A stretch of 64,000 nt of DNA from DATKDF01 sp963752045 (lineage in GTDB: Bacteria; Acidobacteriota; Vicinamibacteria; Vicinamibacterales; SCN-69-37): contig CAVVWN010000010.1 of the NCBI GenBank assembly GCA_963752045.1, forward strand, positions 62,001 to 126,000, read 5' to 3'. Of this stretch, positions 1 through 8,453 are shown piece after piece (position 1 is the stretch's first letter; each line of letters starts with the position of its first letter). A program made the position numbers and the translations under genes. The notes under the pieces were generated by a model, which had not been told where the DNA came from, searched no databases, and was given only the letters and a program-made list of their open reading frames with translations.

Positions 1-58
1 GTCGTCGCGCTCGACACGCCGGCGCATCTCGGCGGCAACTGGCTTGGCGCCAGGCTGA

Positions 59-919
59 TGGCTCGCGCCGCGTCGAATCCGGCGCCGCTTCGGCTACGCG
101 GCCTACTCCGCGCGATTCGGCTGGAGCGACGACAGCTGGAAGGCGATCGCCGCCGCGGCGCCGGCGTCCTGGCGGTTGTTCCATGAAAAGACCGCACTGG
201 AAACCCACGACTCCGTGCCGCTGGTCGGCGCGTACGTCGGCCTGCGCGAGGTCTTCGCGGAGTACTCGCGGCTCTCGGCGCCGGTCTACCCGACGACGAG
301 CATCCTGCCGTACTACGATGGGCTGACGGCGTTGTACGGCGGACCGGTCGATCCGCCGCTGGCGCTGATGCGGGACGTGATCGGCGACCTGCTGATCGAA
401 GGACGAGGCCGCGAGGCGGGCGCGGCGTTCGATCGGATGGTCGCGATCTACGGCGAGCCGGCCGATGCCGCCGAACGGCGGGCCGAAATCGCCGAGGTCT
501 CTTCACGCCCGCCGCCGGCCGAAACCGTCGAGAGCCTGCTCGCCACCCCGTTTCCAACGCCTGAAGAGGCCGCGCACCTGCTCGGCGTCTGGGACGGCGA
601 CCAGGGGAGGCAGAACGGCCCGCGGAATTCGTTCATGCTCGAGCTGAAGGTCGTCGACGGGCGGGTGACCGGACAGGTGACGATGCGTCCGGCGCCCGAT
701 GTCGAGCTCGTCACGCCGCTGCAGTATCTGACCATTCGCCGGGACGGATTCACCTACGGGTACATGAACGGCATGCGGCCGCGCGGCATGCTGCTGTTCC
801 GGATGACCCGTGAGGGAGACGAACACGTCGGCGAGATGCAGTTGGGAGGCGTCACGATGTCGTGGCCCGGAGGGCAGGCGCCGCCGCGCACCTCGGTGCG
901 CCTCGGGAAGCGGCGTTAG
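59..919 (+). CDS. Alpha/beta-hydrolase esterase-like protein, 5' end missing, frame broken near 60-90
   Basis: This looks like the C-terminal part of a COG2819-type alpha/beta hydrolase (predicted serine esterase). The run ETHDSVPLVGAYVGLREVF fits the segment that carries the catalytic His in that family, and a small beta-rich domain follows after about residue 180. The open frame begins after a TGA at 56-58 with no ATG; the first usable start codon is a TTG at 176. Upstream of that, codons from 59 still read as hydrolase (AAYSARFGWSDDSW), while frame 1 from base 1 also reads as hydrolase (VVALDTPAHLGGNW). The two parts are therefore one gene joined by a frame change somewhere around 60-90. 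The nucleophile elbow would lie left of the window. Family assignment is inferred from motifs; whether the break is decay or a sequence error cannot be told here. Confidence 0.6.
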   Translation, partial: WLAPRRIRRRFGYAAYSARFGWSDDSWKAIAAAAPASWRLFHEKTALETHDSVPLVGAYVGLREVFAEYSRLSAPVYPTTSILPYYDGLTALYGGPVDPPLALMRDVIGDLLIEGRGREAGAAFDRMVAIYGEPADAAERRAEIAEVSSRPPPAETVESLLATPFPTPEEAAHLLGVWDGDQGRQNGPRNSFMLELKVVDGRVTGQVTMRPAPDVELVTPLQYLTIRRDGFTYGYMNGMRPRGMLLFRMTREGDEHVGEMQLGGVTMSWPGGQAPPRTSVRLGKRR

Positions 920-928
920 TCTGGCGCG

Positions 929-1804
929 TCAGCCGAACGGCACCCGTCGGCGCGGCTCGCGCCGCGGAATGCCCCGCGCCGCCGCGGCGCCGTCGACGTT
1001 GTAGCGGACGGCCGCAGTGATGATGCGCGCCATCTCGTTCTGCGCGTCGATCCAGTCTCCGGGCGGGCCGTCGAAGATGTCGGACCAGCGGACCGCGCCG
1101 TCGGACGGATCGCGCAGGACGACCGTGACCCGGTACTGCTCCTGCGACCGATCGACACGACCCTCGAGGCGCCAGGTCGGCGCGGCCGGCGGCGCGCCGG
1201 CGCTATGCGCGTCGACGACACGAAGGCTCGCGTGTGCGAAATGGGCCGCCAGTTGCACTTCGAGCGCCGACGTCCAGTCGCGCGCTTCGCGCGCGCCCAC
1301 GCCGAACGGCACGATGACGACGGCGGGTCGTCGGTCTTCGTCGCCGGAGGTGGCCGTCCAGGCAAACGCGGCGACGAGGATCACGGCGGCTGCCGCCGCC
1401 GCCCACCGGAGTCCATGCGCGCGGGGGCGGGGAGGGCCAGCGGGCCGGACGGCGGTCGTCGGGCCTGGCGCCGATGGTGCGGTGGATGGCGCGCCGACGA
1501 ATCGATAGCCTCGGCCGCGCAGCGTCTCGACATAGCGGGGGGCCTCGGCGTCGTCTCCGAGCGCCGCGCGAATCTGGCGGATGCAGAAGTTCAGGCTGCG
1601 GTCGAAATCGACGAACGTCTCATCGCCCCAGATCGCTGCGCGAAGCTCGTCGCGGCTGACGAGCTCGCCCGGCCGCGAGACGAGCAGGCCCAGCACCCTG
1701 GCCGGCTGGGGCTGCAGCCGGCACGGCGTGCCGCCGCGCGTGAGCTCGAGCGTCCGCGGGTCGAAGACGAAGTCATCGAAAGTGGACCTGCGATCGGGAG
1801 CCAT
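929..1804 (-). CDS. Winged-helix transcriptional regulator with a membrane anchor (CadC/ToxR type)
   Basis: Residues about 8-103 form an OmpR-type winged-helix DNA-binding domain: the stretch ending YVETLRGRGYRFVG is the typical end of a Trans_reg_C domain. There is no receiver domain in front of it. A proline-rich linker (about 105-130) leads to one membrane segment (about 133-150) and a short C-terminal domain of about 140 residues that would lie outside the membrane. This is the CadC/ToxR plan, in which an outer sensor part controls a cytoplasmic DNA-binding part. Acidobacteria often encode such regulators with TPR or beta-propeller tails; this one has only a short tail. It is divergent from the ADOP permease at 2067, across a 262-bp gap that probably holds both promoters. 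Target genes are unknown. Confidence 0.8.
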   Translation of the reverse strand: MAPDRRSTFDDFVFDPRTLELTRGGTPCRLQPQPARVLGLLVSRPGELVSRDELRAAIWGDETFVDFDRSLNFCIRQIRAALGDDAEAPRYVETLRGRGYRFVGAPSTAPSAPGPTTAVRPAGPPRPRAHGLRWAAAAAAVILVAAFAWTATSGDEDRRPAVVIVPFGVGAREARDWTSALEVQLAAHFAHASLRVVDAHSAGAPPAAPTWRLEGRVDRSQEQYRVTVVLRDPSDGAVRWSDIFDGPPGDWIDAQNEMARIITAAVRYNVDGAAAARGIPRREPRRRVPFG

Positions 1805-2066
1805 GGCGCGCTCATTATGACGCAGCCCACCGAGAGGCGGCCGGCGCGCTGCCCGAGGCGAGTGGTGCCTTGCGCGCCCGGTTCAATGTCCTGAGGTCGG
1901 GCGCGGGACGTCGCCCCGCGTCGACGCGTGGCTTCGTCGCGAGCGCTCTCGGCAGGGGCTGCGTCTGCGAAAAGGGTGCTCCCGCTCGCCGAACCCGGCG
2001 CAGCCGGCAGCGTCTAAGAGTGAAGACCCGTCTCACCCAGCTGAGGCGGCCCGCCACGGAGGTCCT

Positions 2067-4484
2067 GTGACCCAGATCCTGCGCGACGTTCGATTCGCCA
2101 TGCGGGCGCTGCGAGGCGCGCCCATCGTCTCGATCCTGGCTGTCGCGTGTATCGGCCTCGGGATCGGGTCAGTCACGACGGTCTACAGCACCGCGACTGC
2201 CTTCACGTTCAGGCCACTTCCACAGATGCACGAGGCCGGCGACCTGATGCTCGTGGCCGAGTCGCCGGTCTCGGACCGGCAGGAGGGCGTGATGGTGACG
2301 CCCGGCACGTTCGCGGACCTCCGGGCGCTCTCGGAGTTCACCGGCGTGACCGCGCTCGCCGGCTGGACCGCCAACATCGCCGGGTTCGACCTGGCCGAGC
2401 GGGCGCCGGGCGCACGGGTGAGCGCCGAGTTCTTCCAGGTCGCCGGACGAACGCCCACGCTCGGCCGGACGTTCACGGCCGATGACGTCCGCGAGGACCA
2501 GCGCGTGGTCGTCTTGTCGGCGGGACTCTGGCAACGCCGCTTTGGCGCCGACCCGGCCATCATCGGAAAGAGCGTTCAGGTCAACGGCGAGGGACACGTC
2601 GTCGTCGGGGTGATGCCGGACGACTTCATTTTTCCCGCCGGCACGAAGATCTGGGCGCCGCTTGCGCTCTCGCCGGAGGAAGCTGTCGACCGGGCCGGAC
2701 GCACGCTGTTCGTGCTCGCCCGGCGTGCGCCGGGTGTGACTCCGGACCAGGCGAACGCGGCTCTCGGGGCGCTCGGCGCGCGCCTGGCCGCCGACTACCC
2801 GAACACGCACGAGGGCTGGATGCTGCACGGCATCCCGGCCGAGGAGTTCTTCGGCGCCGGACCGCGCCCCTTCATGCTCGTGCTCCTCGCCTCGGTGGCG
2901 TTCCTCCTGCTCATCGCGTGCGCCAACGTCGCGAACCTGCTGCTTGCGCGCGCCACGGCGCGGCGACGTGAGATGGCCCAGCGCATCGCGCTCGGCGCCA
3001 CGCGACGCAGACTGGTCGCGCAGTTGCTCACCGAGAGCATGCTCCTCGCCCTCTCGGGCGGGCTTGTCGGCATCGGCCTGGCGTGGCTGGGGATCAAGGG
3101 CACGTCGGCCACCGTTCCCCTCGAGGTGCAGCAGTACATTCCCGGGTTCGGCGCCATCGTGCTGGACGTCCGCGCCATGGCCGTGGCCGCGCTCGTGGCC
3201 ATGCTCTCGGGCGTCATCTTCGGCCTCGTGCCTGCGCTCACCGGCTCGTCGGTGGACGTGAACACGGCGCTCAAGGAGGGCGGCCTTTCCGAGTCGCGGC
3301 GTTCACGGTTGCGGCTGCTCCGCAGCGGCCTGGTGGTGGGGGAGATTGCACTGGCGCTGATGCTGGTTGCCGGAGCGGCGCTGATGGGCATCACGTTCCA
3401 GCGCGTGTCGATGAGCGACCCGGGGTTCCGGACCGCGCCCGTGCTGACCGCGACCGTCACGCTGCCGGAGGCCGACTACACGAGCGACAGTGTCATCGTG
3501 AGCTTCTGGGACCAGCTGCGTGAGTCGCTCGGCGCCGAGCCGGGCGTGGCGAGCGCCGAGCTGACGAGCGTGCTTCCCATGTCGTGGAACGATGCGCGCG
3601 TCCGTCTCTACCCCGAAGGCGAGCCGCCCGATCGTCCTGAGAACGCGCCGACTGCCGGCTTTCGCCGCGTGTCGGCCGGGTACCTCGGCGCGCTCGACGT
3701 GCCGCTCGTGCGGGGCCGGACCTTCACCGAGGCTGATCGCGCGGACGCACCGCTCGTGATGATCGCGAGCGAGACCGCGGCGCGGCGGCTCCTGGCGGGC
3801 CGCGAGGCGATAGGGCAGCGCCTCGTGATCCGGGACCGCGCGGTCGAAGTGGTCGGCGTCGTAAGCGACGTGCGGGCCAACCCGCTCACCTCCGACTCGC
3901 CCACGTCGGTCGTCTACGTTCCCCTCTCGCAGTGGCCGGCGCGCACGGCATCGGTGGTGCTCCGCACCGGGACCGACGACCCGACAGGGCAGACGGCGGC
4001 GCTCCAGCGCGCGATCGGGCAGCTCGATTCGCGGCTTGCGGCCGGTGATGTGGCCACGATGGCGCGCGTCATCGAGACGGTGACCTCGCCGCAGTCGGCC
4101 ACGGCGCAGATGCTGATGGCGTCGGCGTTCATCGCGCTCGTGATGGCGGCCGTCGGCACCTACGGAATGATGGCCTACACCGTGGCGCGCCGGACGAGGG
4201 AAATCGGCGTGCGCGTGGCGCTCGGCGCGACGTCGCACGGGATCGTGCGCCACGTGATGGGGGGCACGGCGCGACTGGCGACGGCCGGCGTCGTGCTCGG
4301 CCTGGCCGGCGCCGTCGCGCTCGGATGGTCCATGCAGGCCATCCTCGTGGACACCGATCCGACCGATCCGGTCATCCTCACGATCGCGGCCACGCTGCTC
4401 GGCGCCATTGCCCTTGTGGCTGGCTGGCTGCCAGCGCGGCGTGCCTCACGGGTCGATCCGGTGAAGGCGCTCCGCGCCGAATGA
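2067..4484 (+). CDS. ADOP-type ABC transporter permease (duplicated FtsX/MacB-like)
   Basis: The protein has 805 residues with the duplicated plan of the acidobacterial ADOP family: an N-terminal membrane segment (about 20-40), a MacB-type periplasmic domain, an FtsX module with three or four membrane segments (about 265-400), a membrane segment at about 420-440, a second periplasmic domain, and a C-terminal FtsX module (about 685-795). Motifs such as FLLLIACANVANLLLARA and RRTREIGVRVALGA are typical of the two FtsX modules. Family members are thought to act in lipoprotein or macrolide-type export, but no ATPase gene is adjacent. The start is GTG, chosen for the GGAGG ribosome site six bases upstream. 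It ends seven bases before the convergent DsbA-like gene. Confidence 0.9.
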   Translation: MTQILRDVRFAMRALRGAPIVSILAVACIGLGIGSVTTVYSTATAFTFRPLPQMHEAGDLMLVAESPVSDRQEGVMVTPGTFADLRALSEFTGVTALAGWTANIAGFDLAERAPGARVSAEFFQVAGRTPTLGRTFTADDVREDQRVVVLSAGLWQRRFGADPAIIGKSVQVNGEGHVVVGVMPDDFIFPAGTKIWAPLALSPEEAVDRAGRTLFVLARRAPGVTPDQANAALGALGARLAADYPNTHEGWMLHGIPAEEFFGAGPRPFMLVLLASVAFLLLIACANVANLLLARATARRREMAQRIALGATRRRLVAQLLTESMLLALSGGLVGIGLAWLGIKGTSATVPLEVQQYIPGFGAIVLDVRAMAVAALVAMLSGVIFGLVPALTGSSVDVNTALKEGGLSESRRSRLRLLRSGLVVGEIALALMLVAGAALMGITFQRVSMSDPGFRTAPVLTATVTLPEADYTSDSVIVSFWDQLRESLGAEPGVASAELTSVLPMSWNDARVRLYPEGEPPDRPENAPTAGFRRVSAGYLGALDVPLVRGRTFTEADRADAPLVMIASETAARRLLAGREAIGQRLVIRDRAVEVVGVVSDVRANPLTSDSPTSVVYVPLSQWPARTASVVLRTGTDDPTGQTAALQRAIGQLDSRLAAGDVATMARVIETVTSPQSATAQMLMASAFIALVMAAVGTYGMMAYTVARRTREIGVRVALGATSHGIVRHVMGGTARLATAGVVLGLAGAVALGWSMQAILVDTDPTDPVILTIAATLLGAIALVAGWLPARRASRVDPVKALRAE

Positions 4485-4491
4485 GAGCCGG

Positions 4492-5187
4492 CTAGCGAGC
4501 CTGGCCGAGCGCCTCGTCCACCAGTGCCGTCAGCTGCGCCCAGCCGAAGCTCGGCAGCGGCCGGCCGTTGACGAAGTACTCGGGCGTCTTGGTCACGTTG
4601 AGCGCGCGCGCGTCGGCGAGATCCTGCGAGATGATCTGTGAGACCTCGGGCGAGATCATGTCCTGGCGCATCTGCGCGAGGTCGAGCCCGAGCCCTTCGA
4701 GGTAGGGCCAGGCCAGGCCCATCTGCGAGGTGTGGTTCGGCGCCCAGCCGGCCTGCGACGCGAGCAGGGCTTCGAGCGCCGGCCAGAACTTGTCCTGCCG
4801 CCGCGCAGCCTCGAGTGCGGCGACGACCGAATCTGATCCGGCATGGAACGGCGCGTATCGCAGCACCAGCCGAATCTTGCCGGCGTTCTCGTCCATCAGC
4901 TGCTTGACCATCGGATAAAACGCCGCGCAGGTCTCACAGGCCGGGTCGAAGAACTCCACGATGACCACCGGCGCGTCGGCTGGGCCCAGCGCCATCGCGT
5001 GTGGCCGGTCGAGCATTGCCATGATGGCCGGTGCGGCACTTGCCGCCTGCTCCTGCTCGGACGACGTGTAGAAGGACTTGGCGACGATGAAGGCGAGGAG
5101 CAGCGAGACGGCGGCGACGACAAACAACACGCTTCGGTTGGCGCCCGTCTTCTTCGTGTCTTTTCGTGGGGTCTTCGTCTTCTTCAT
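4492..5187 (-). CDS. DsbA/thioredoxin-fold disulfide oxidoreductase, membrane-anchored
   Basis: A lysine-rich N-terminus is followed by a single membrane segment (about 19-37) and a periplasmic thioredoxin-fold domain from about residue 65. The active site is C84-E-T-C87 in the context FFDPACETCAAF, and the cis-Pro loop is in TKTPEYFVNG near residue 200. The length (231) fits membrane-tethered DsbA/BdbD-like proteins. Its start ATG overlaps the stop of the DsbB gene (TAATG), so the two are translationally coupled and should work as a pair: DsbB reoxidises this protein, which then oxidises exported proteins. The family could also include isomerases, but the pairing with DsbB favours an oxidase role. 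Confidence 0.88.
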   Translation of the reverse strand: MKKTKTPRKDTKKTGANRSVLFVVAAVSLLLAFIVAKSFYTSSEQEQAASAAPAIMAMLDRPHAMALGPADAPVVIVEFFDPACETCAAFYPMVKQLMDENAGKIRLVLRYAPFHAGSDSVVAALEAARRQDKFWPALEALLASQAGWAPNHTSQMGLAWPYLEGLGLDLAQMRQDMISPEVSQIISQDLADARALNVTKTPEYFVNGRPLPSFGWAQLTALVDEALGQAR

Positions 5188-5612
5188 TATTCAGTACTCC
5201 TGGCTCGCGCCGCGGCGAGCAGCACGAGAATGATGGTGAACGCGGCCAGCGACAGCGTGGGAATCGTGACGAACCCGAACCACTCGATCGAGATCTCCGA
5301 GCAGGGCACGCCCTGTGCGCACGGCTCGAGCCGCTCCGGAATCACGCCGGCGACCAGCAGCTGGTGGAACCCGGCGAGGAGCCATCCCGCCGCTGCCAGG
5401 GGCACGGCGTAGCGGACGACGTTTCGATCGAATGGAAACAGGCCGACCGCCAGCACGACGGCCAACGAGAACATCGGGATGCGCTGGTACCAGCAGAGCG
5501 AGCACGGTGGCAGCTGCATGACGTCGCTCAGAAAGAGCGCGCCGAGCGTCGACGAGGCGGCGACGAGCCATGCGCCGAAGACAAGGTGCCAAGCAGTTGC
5601 CGAGCCGGACAT
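5187..5612 (-). CDS. dsbB: DsbB-family disulfide bond formation protein
   Basis: This 141-residue membrane protein has four predicted membrane segments and both cysteine pairs of DsbB: C37-S-L-C40 in PPCSLCWYQRIPM, and C98/C104 in EPCAQGVPC on the second periplasmic loop. The WYQR sequence next to the first pair is a hallmark of the quinone-linked DsbB/BdbC family. DsbB passes electrons from the thiol oxidase to membrane quinones. The gene is first in a two-gene unit and overlaps the start of the DsbA-like gene by the TAATG junction. The length is closer to short BdbC forms than to E. coli DsbB. Confidence 0.9.
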   Translation of the reverse strand: MSGSATAWHLVFGAWLVAASSTLGALFLSDVMQLPPCSLCWYQRIPMFSLAVVLAVGLFPFDRNVVRYAVPLAAAGWLLAGFHQLLVAGVIPERLEPCAQGVPCSEISIEWFGFVTIPTLSLAAFTIILVLLAAARARSTE

Positions 5613-5709
5613 CCAGCCTATCGTATGCCAGCCGGCACGCCGACAAAACCGAACATCCGGCTCGAGCGGGGCGAGCCGCCACGCCGCATGGGGCGTTCTG
5701 TTCCAGTGC

Positions 5710-6558
5710 TCACCCGCGCATGAAGACGTAGGCCTCGCCGCGCTCCTCGACGAGTTTGTCGATGAGCTCCTGCATGTGGTCGCGGCGCTGGATGATGCCT
5801 TTGACGTTGCCGCTCGAGAGCCCGGGGCTGAGCGCCGCTCGAAGCCCTTCCTCGGTCAGTGCGCGCATGCGGTTCCAGAGATCCTCGTCGACGCGCGTCA
5901 GCTCGTGCACCATGCGGCGGCCGCTCTGGAACGCGCGCGTGTGATCGATGAGGATGAGATTCCATGCTGGATCGACGAGCCAGTTGCCCAGGTTGGGGTC
6001 CTGGTTGTAGATCAGGTCGTCGAACATCTTCGCCTTGACGATCTGCCGGTTCCAGTCGGCCGCCTTGTCGGCCGGCGGCGTCGGCACACCGCCCATGTCG
6101 GTGAAGCTCCTGGTGGGCGACGCCCACATGACGGCGGCGCCCTTCTCACGGCGGTACTCGCGCAGGACCGTCGGCGGCACCATGTTCAACTCGAGCAGTT
6201 TGTCGAGCTCGTAGGCGGCAATCTCAGACAGGTAGCTCTCATAGAAGCCGTCGTAGCGTCCAGGCCTGATGGCCTTCCACGCGAACGACTCGACCGGGCC
6301 GCCCGGTGCGAGGCGCGCTCGCTTCGGCTTGGTGACGCCCACCGAGAGTTCCTCCATGGAGACGACTTCAGCGGTGCGGAGGTAGTCCTCGATCTCGGCC
6401 GCGCGGCCGATCCAGATGCGCGCGTCCTCGGCCTGTGCCGCCGGCGTGGTCGTGCCCGTCTGGCCGACGTTCTGCCAGCCGACGAGCGTGGGTGCGGAGA
6501 GTGCGGCGGCCGCCAGAGTCGCGACAGCCAGATGCCGATTTCCTGCGTGGGGTCTCAT
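5710..6558 (-). CDS. Secreted protein with a PI3/4-kinase-like (FAM20/SCO1664-like) kinase fold
   Basis: An Ala-rich signal peptide leads to a domain with the marks of an atypical kinase fold: a strand with a candidate ATP-binding Lys (AWKAI), an acidic helix (YLSEIAAYELDKLL), the catalytic-loop-like NQDPNLGNWLV with N-x-D-x-N-x-x-N spacing, and the metal-binding Asp in LILIDHTRAF. These fit the PI3/4-kinase, HipA and FAM20 superfamily rather than Ser/Thr kinases. If the signal peptide is real the protein works outside the cytoplasm, where ATP is scarce, so its substrate is open. The start at 6558 is preferred over 6594 because a GAGG site lies at the right distance only there. No operon partner is evident. 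Confidence 0.6.
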   Translation of the reverse strand: MRPHAGNRHLAVATLAAAALSAPTLVGWQNVGQTGTTTPAAQAEDARIWIGRAAEIEDYLRTAEVVSMEELSVGVTKPKRARLAPGGPVESFAWKAIRPGRYDGFYESYLSEIAAYELDKLLELNMVPPTVLREYRREKGAAVMWASPTRSFTDMGGVPTPPADKAADWNRQIVKAKMFDDLIYNQDPNLGNWLVDPAWNLILIDHTRAFQSGRRMVHELTRVDEDLWNRMRALTEEGLRAALSPGLSSGNVKGIIQRRDHMQELIDKLVEERGEAYVFMRG

Positions 6559-6628
6559 GCGCCTGCCTCGAGGCCCCAACGTTAACACGGACATGCGTTT
6601 CGAGGGAGGCCGGCTGGCCCCGAGCGTG

Positions 6629-6674
6629 GCGGTCTAATCGAGCCGGACGGACAGAGAACTGCGAACCGCTATAG
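6629..6674. repeat. Dispersed short hairpin element, copy 1
   Basis: The 24-base stretch at 6651-6674 matches 22 of 24 bases of 56190-56213, the sequence ahead of cmk. Both copies lie just upstream of a + strand gene, and both end in a right arm containing AACCGC that can pair with a left arm beginning GCGGT (here 6629-6633 with 6665-6669; the pairing is much longer in copy 2). Function unknown; possibly a small RNA leader, a mobile hairpin or a promoter-proximal element. Confidence 0.4.
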
Positions 6675-6698
6675 AGTTGTGGGATTCGAGATTGAGAA

Positions 6699-7649
6699 TT
6701 GACTGAGAATCTGGAGATTGTGAGATTTCGGATTCCATTCCGACGTCGGCTGAAGGCCGGGTTCGTGGTGGCCGCGTTGCTGCTCGCGGGCGCGGTCGCC
6801 GCCGGGCAGCGCGGCCCGCTCGAGCTCGCGAATGCCCCCGTGCCGCCAGGAGAGCGGCGAATTGCCTACGGAAACGACCCTCTCCAGTTCGGTGAGCTGC
6901 GCGTGCCGTCCACGCCGGGGCCGCATCCGGTGGCCATCGTGGTGCATGGCGGATGCTGGCTCGCGAAGCTCGGCAACCTGGACGATCGGGCCGTGGCCCT
7001 GGACAACATGCGGCCGCTCTCGGTGGCGCTCACCGAGGCGGGTATCGCCACCTGGAACATGGAATACCGGCGCCTGGGAGACGAGGGCGGAGGCTGGCCC
7101 GGCACGTTTCTCGATGTGGGTCGCGGGGCCGACTTCATCCGCACGCTCGCGCGTGACGAGCGGCTGGACCTCGACCGCGTGGTTTCGATTGGGCATTCTG
7201 CGGGCGCGCACCTGGCCCTGTGGCTCGCCGCCCGCTCGAAGCTGCCGGCCACGAGCGACATCTACGCGCCGGATCCCGTGCGTGTGACCGGCGTGATCAG
7301 CCTCGATGGGCCTGCGGATCTGCAGGCGACCCTGCTGCTGGAACAGGCGGTGTGCGGCGCCCCTGTCGTGACCAACCTCATCGGGGGATCGCCCGACGCG
7401 CTGCCGGAGCGCTATCGCGACGCCTCTCCCATCGAGCGTCTGCCGCTCGGCGTTCCGCAAGCCTTCTTCACTGGCCGGATGTTCGCCGCCCACTCCGCGC
7501 CGTACGACGCGGCTGCCCGCCGCGCCGGCGATCGCGTTCAGGTGACGGCACTACCACAAGCCGGACACTTCCTGTTCATCGACCCGTTGTCCGAGATTTG
7601 GCCGGACGTGCTCAGGAGCGTCCGCCGGCTGCTGTCGATGCCGGAGTGA
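6699..7649 (+). CDS. Secreted alpha/beta hydrolase (BD-FAE / esterase-lipase type)
   Basis: The protein has an N-terminal hydrophobic signal segment (about 18-36) and a complete alpha/beta-hydrolase core: oxyanion motif HGGCW, nucleophile elbow GHSAG, an acidic residue near the GRMF region and a catalytic His in QAGHFLFIDP. This fits the BD-FAE/kynurenine formamidase-like branch, whose members hydrolyse small esters or amides. The track start is a TTG; a GTG at 6720, with GGAG just upstream, would remove seven residues and give a cleaner signal peptide. It follows hairpin repeat copy 1 and has no operon partner. The substrate cannot be named from the sequence. Confidence 0.82.
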   Translation: MTENLEIVRFRIPFRRRLKAGFVVAALLLAGAVAAGQRGPLELANAPVPPGERRIAYGNDPLQFGELRVPSTPGPHPVAIVVHGGCWLAKLGNLDDRAVALDNMRPLSVALTEAGIATWNMEYRRLGDEGGGWPGTFLDVGRGADFIRTLARDERLDLDRVVSIGHSAGAHLALWLAARSKLPATSDIYAPDPVRVTGVISLDGPADLQATLLLEQAVCGAPVVTNLIGGSPDALPERYRDASPIERLPLGVPQAFFTGRMFAAHSAPYDAAARRAGDRVQVTALPQAGHFLFIDPLSEIWPDVLRSVRRLLSMPE

Positions 7650-7829
7650 ACCGCCGCACCCCACACGCTGGCGCTCCGATGGAAACCGGCAGCCCGGCCT
7701 GTCCCGTGAGGACTTCGAACGAGACGTGCCGGCTCGAGCCGATCAACAATCCCTTCGGGCCGACCGTGTTACCTATGTCTCCGGAATAAGCCGTCACCCG
7801 TGTACCCGGAATAGACCTGAGGATTCTGG

Positions 7830-7902
7830 AGCCGGCGGTCGGACTCGAACCGACGACCTGCTGATTACGAATCAGCTGCTCTACCAACTGAGCTACGCCG
7901 GC
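7830..7902 (-). tRNA. tRNA-Thr (anticodon CGT)
   Basis: Read on the minus strand, the sequence folds into a full cloverleaf: acceptor stem GCCGGCG with CGCCGGC, a D arm containing AGTTGGTAGA, an anticodon stem GCTGA/TCAGC around loop TTCGTAA (anticodon CGT, read as threonine), a short variable loop, and a T arm with TTCGAGT. No CCA is encoded. The discriminator base appears to be T. The well-known false ORF pattern GVAQLVEQLIRNQQVVGSSPT is produced by this gene on the opposite reading and is not a protein. Confidence 0.95.
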
Positions 7903-7957
7903 TCTCGGCGTGACGGACAATCCTATCAAGGTTGGAGCAGAGACAACAGGGGGCGCC

Positions 7958-7983
7958 GGGCGGGCTGAAGCCCGCCCCTCCAT
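7958..7983. repeat. REP-like palindrome, single copy
   Basis: This 26-base unit contains the perfect palindrome GGGCGGGCTGAAGCCCGCCC followed by CTCCAT. The same unit occurs twice, in inverted orientation, at 20736-20794. It sits 15 bases downstream of the stop of the small basic protein gene, where it could act as a transcription-end hairpin. No RAYT-type transposase was found in the window. Confidence 0.75.
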
Positions 7984-7998
7984 GAAGCCCCGCCAGTT

Positions 7999-8328
7999 CT
8001 ACGCCTTCGTCGCCTTCTTCGCCCGCTCGCGGGCCCAGCGCTTGCGGGCCGCGGCCGCCATCCGCGCGCGCGCCGTGGCTGAGACCTTCCGGCCGGCCTT
8101 CTTGATCGCCCGGCCGGCCTGCTTGCTGGCTCGCTTGCTCGTGCGCGCCGCCACGCCGAGCTCGGCCAGCATCTGGTTGGCGGCCTCGATGATCCTGCCG
8201 AGATCGTCCCGCAGCGCCTCCCGCTGCGCCTTGAGCGAATCCACTCGCGCGGCCGCCTGACCCAGCAGCCGGCCAAGCTGCTCCGCAGTCTGATTCGCTC
8301 TCTTGTTGCCCCGTGCTCGCTTCGCCAT
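7999..8328 (-). CDS. Small basic coiled-coil protein, function unknown
   Basis: The product is about 109 residues. It has a central helical, probably coiled-coil segment (about 14-55, rich in Leu, Ala, Gln and Arg) and a strongly basic Ala/Lys/Arg tail containing the ARMAAAARKRWARERAKKA pattern. Such tails occur in histone H1-like and other nucleic-acid-binding proteins of soil bacteria, so DNA or RNA binding is a reasonable guess only. The ATG at 8328 (MAKRARG) is preferred to the far upstream start at 8406, because a GGGAG site precedes it and the upstream part has no protein-like features. It is divergent from the serine hydrolase gene at 8454. Confidence 0.65.
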   Translation of the reverse strand: MAKRARGNKRANQTAEQLGRLLGQAAARVDSLKAQREALRDDLGRIIEAANQMLAELGVAARTSKRASKQAGRAIKKAGRKVSATARARMAAAARKRWARERAKKATKA

Positions 8329-8453
8329 ACGATGAATGCTCCCTGATTTTCGCCGCTGCTGCGCGGCGCTCGAGATCGACACCCGATCGTAACCCAAGCG
8401 GTGCACAATGCGGCACGGCGTGGCATGATGGCCACACCGCAGAAGGGGGACCC

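Noticed and set aside
7612..7983. Minus-strand ORF containing GVAQLVEQLIRNQQVVGSSPT
   Set aside because: This is the familiar false translation of a tRNA gene; the tRNA-Thr at 7830-7902 explains it, and no protein family fits.
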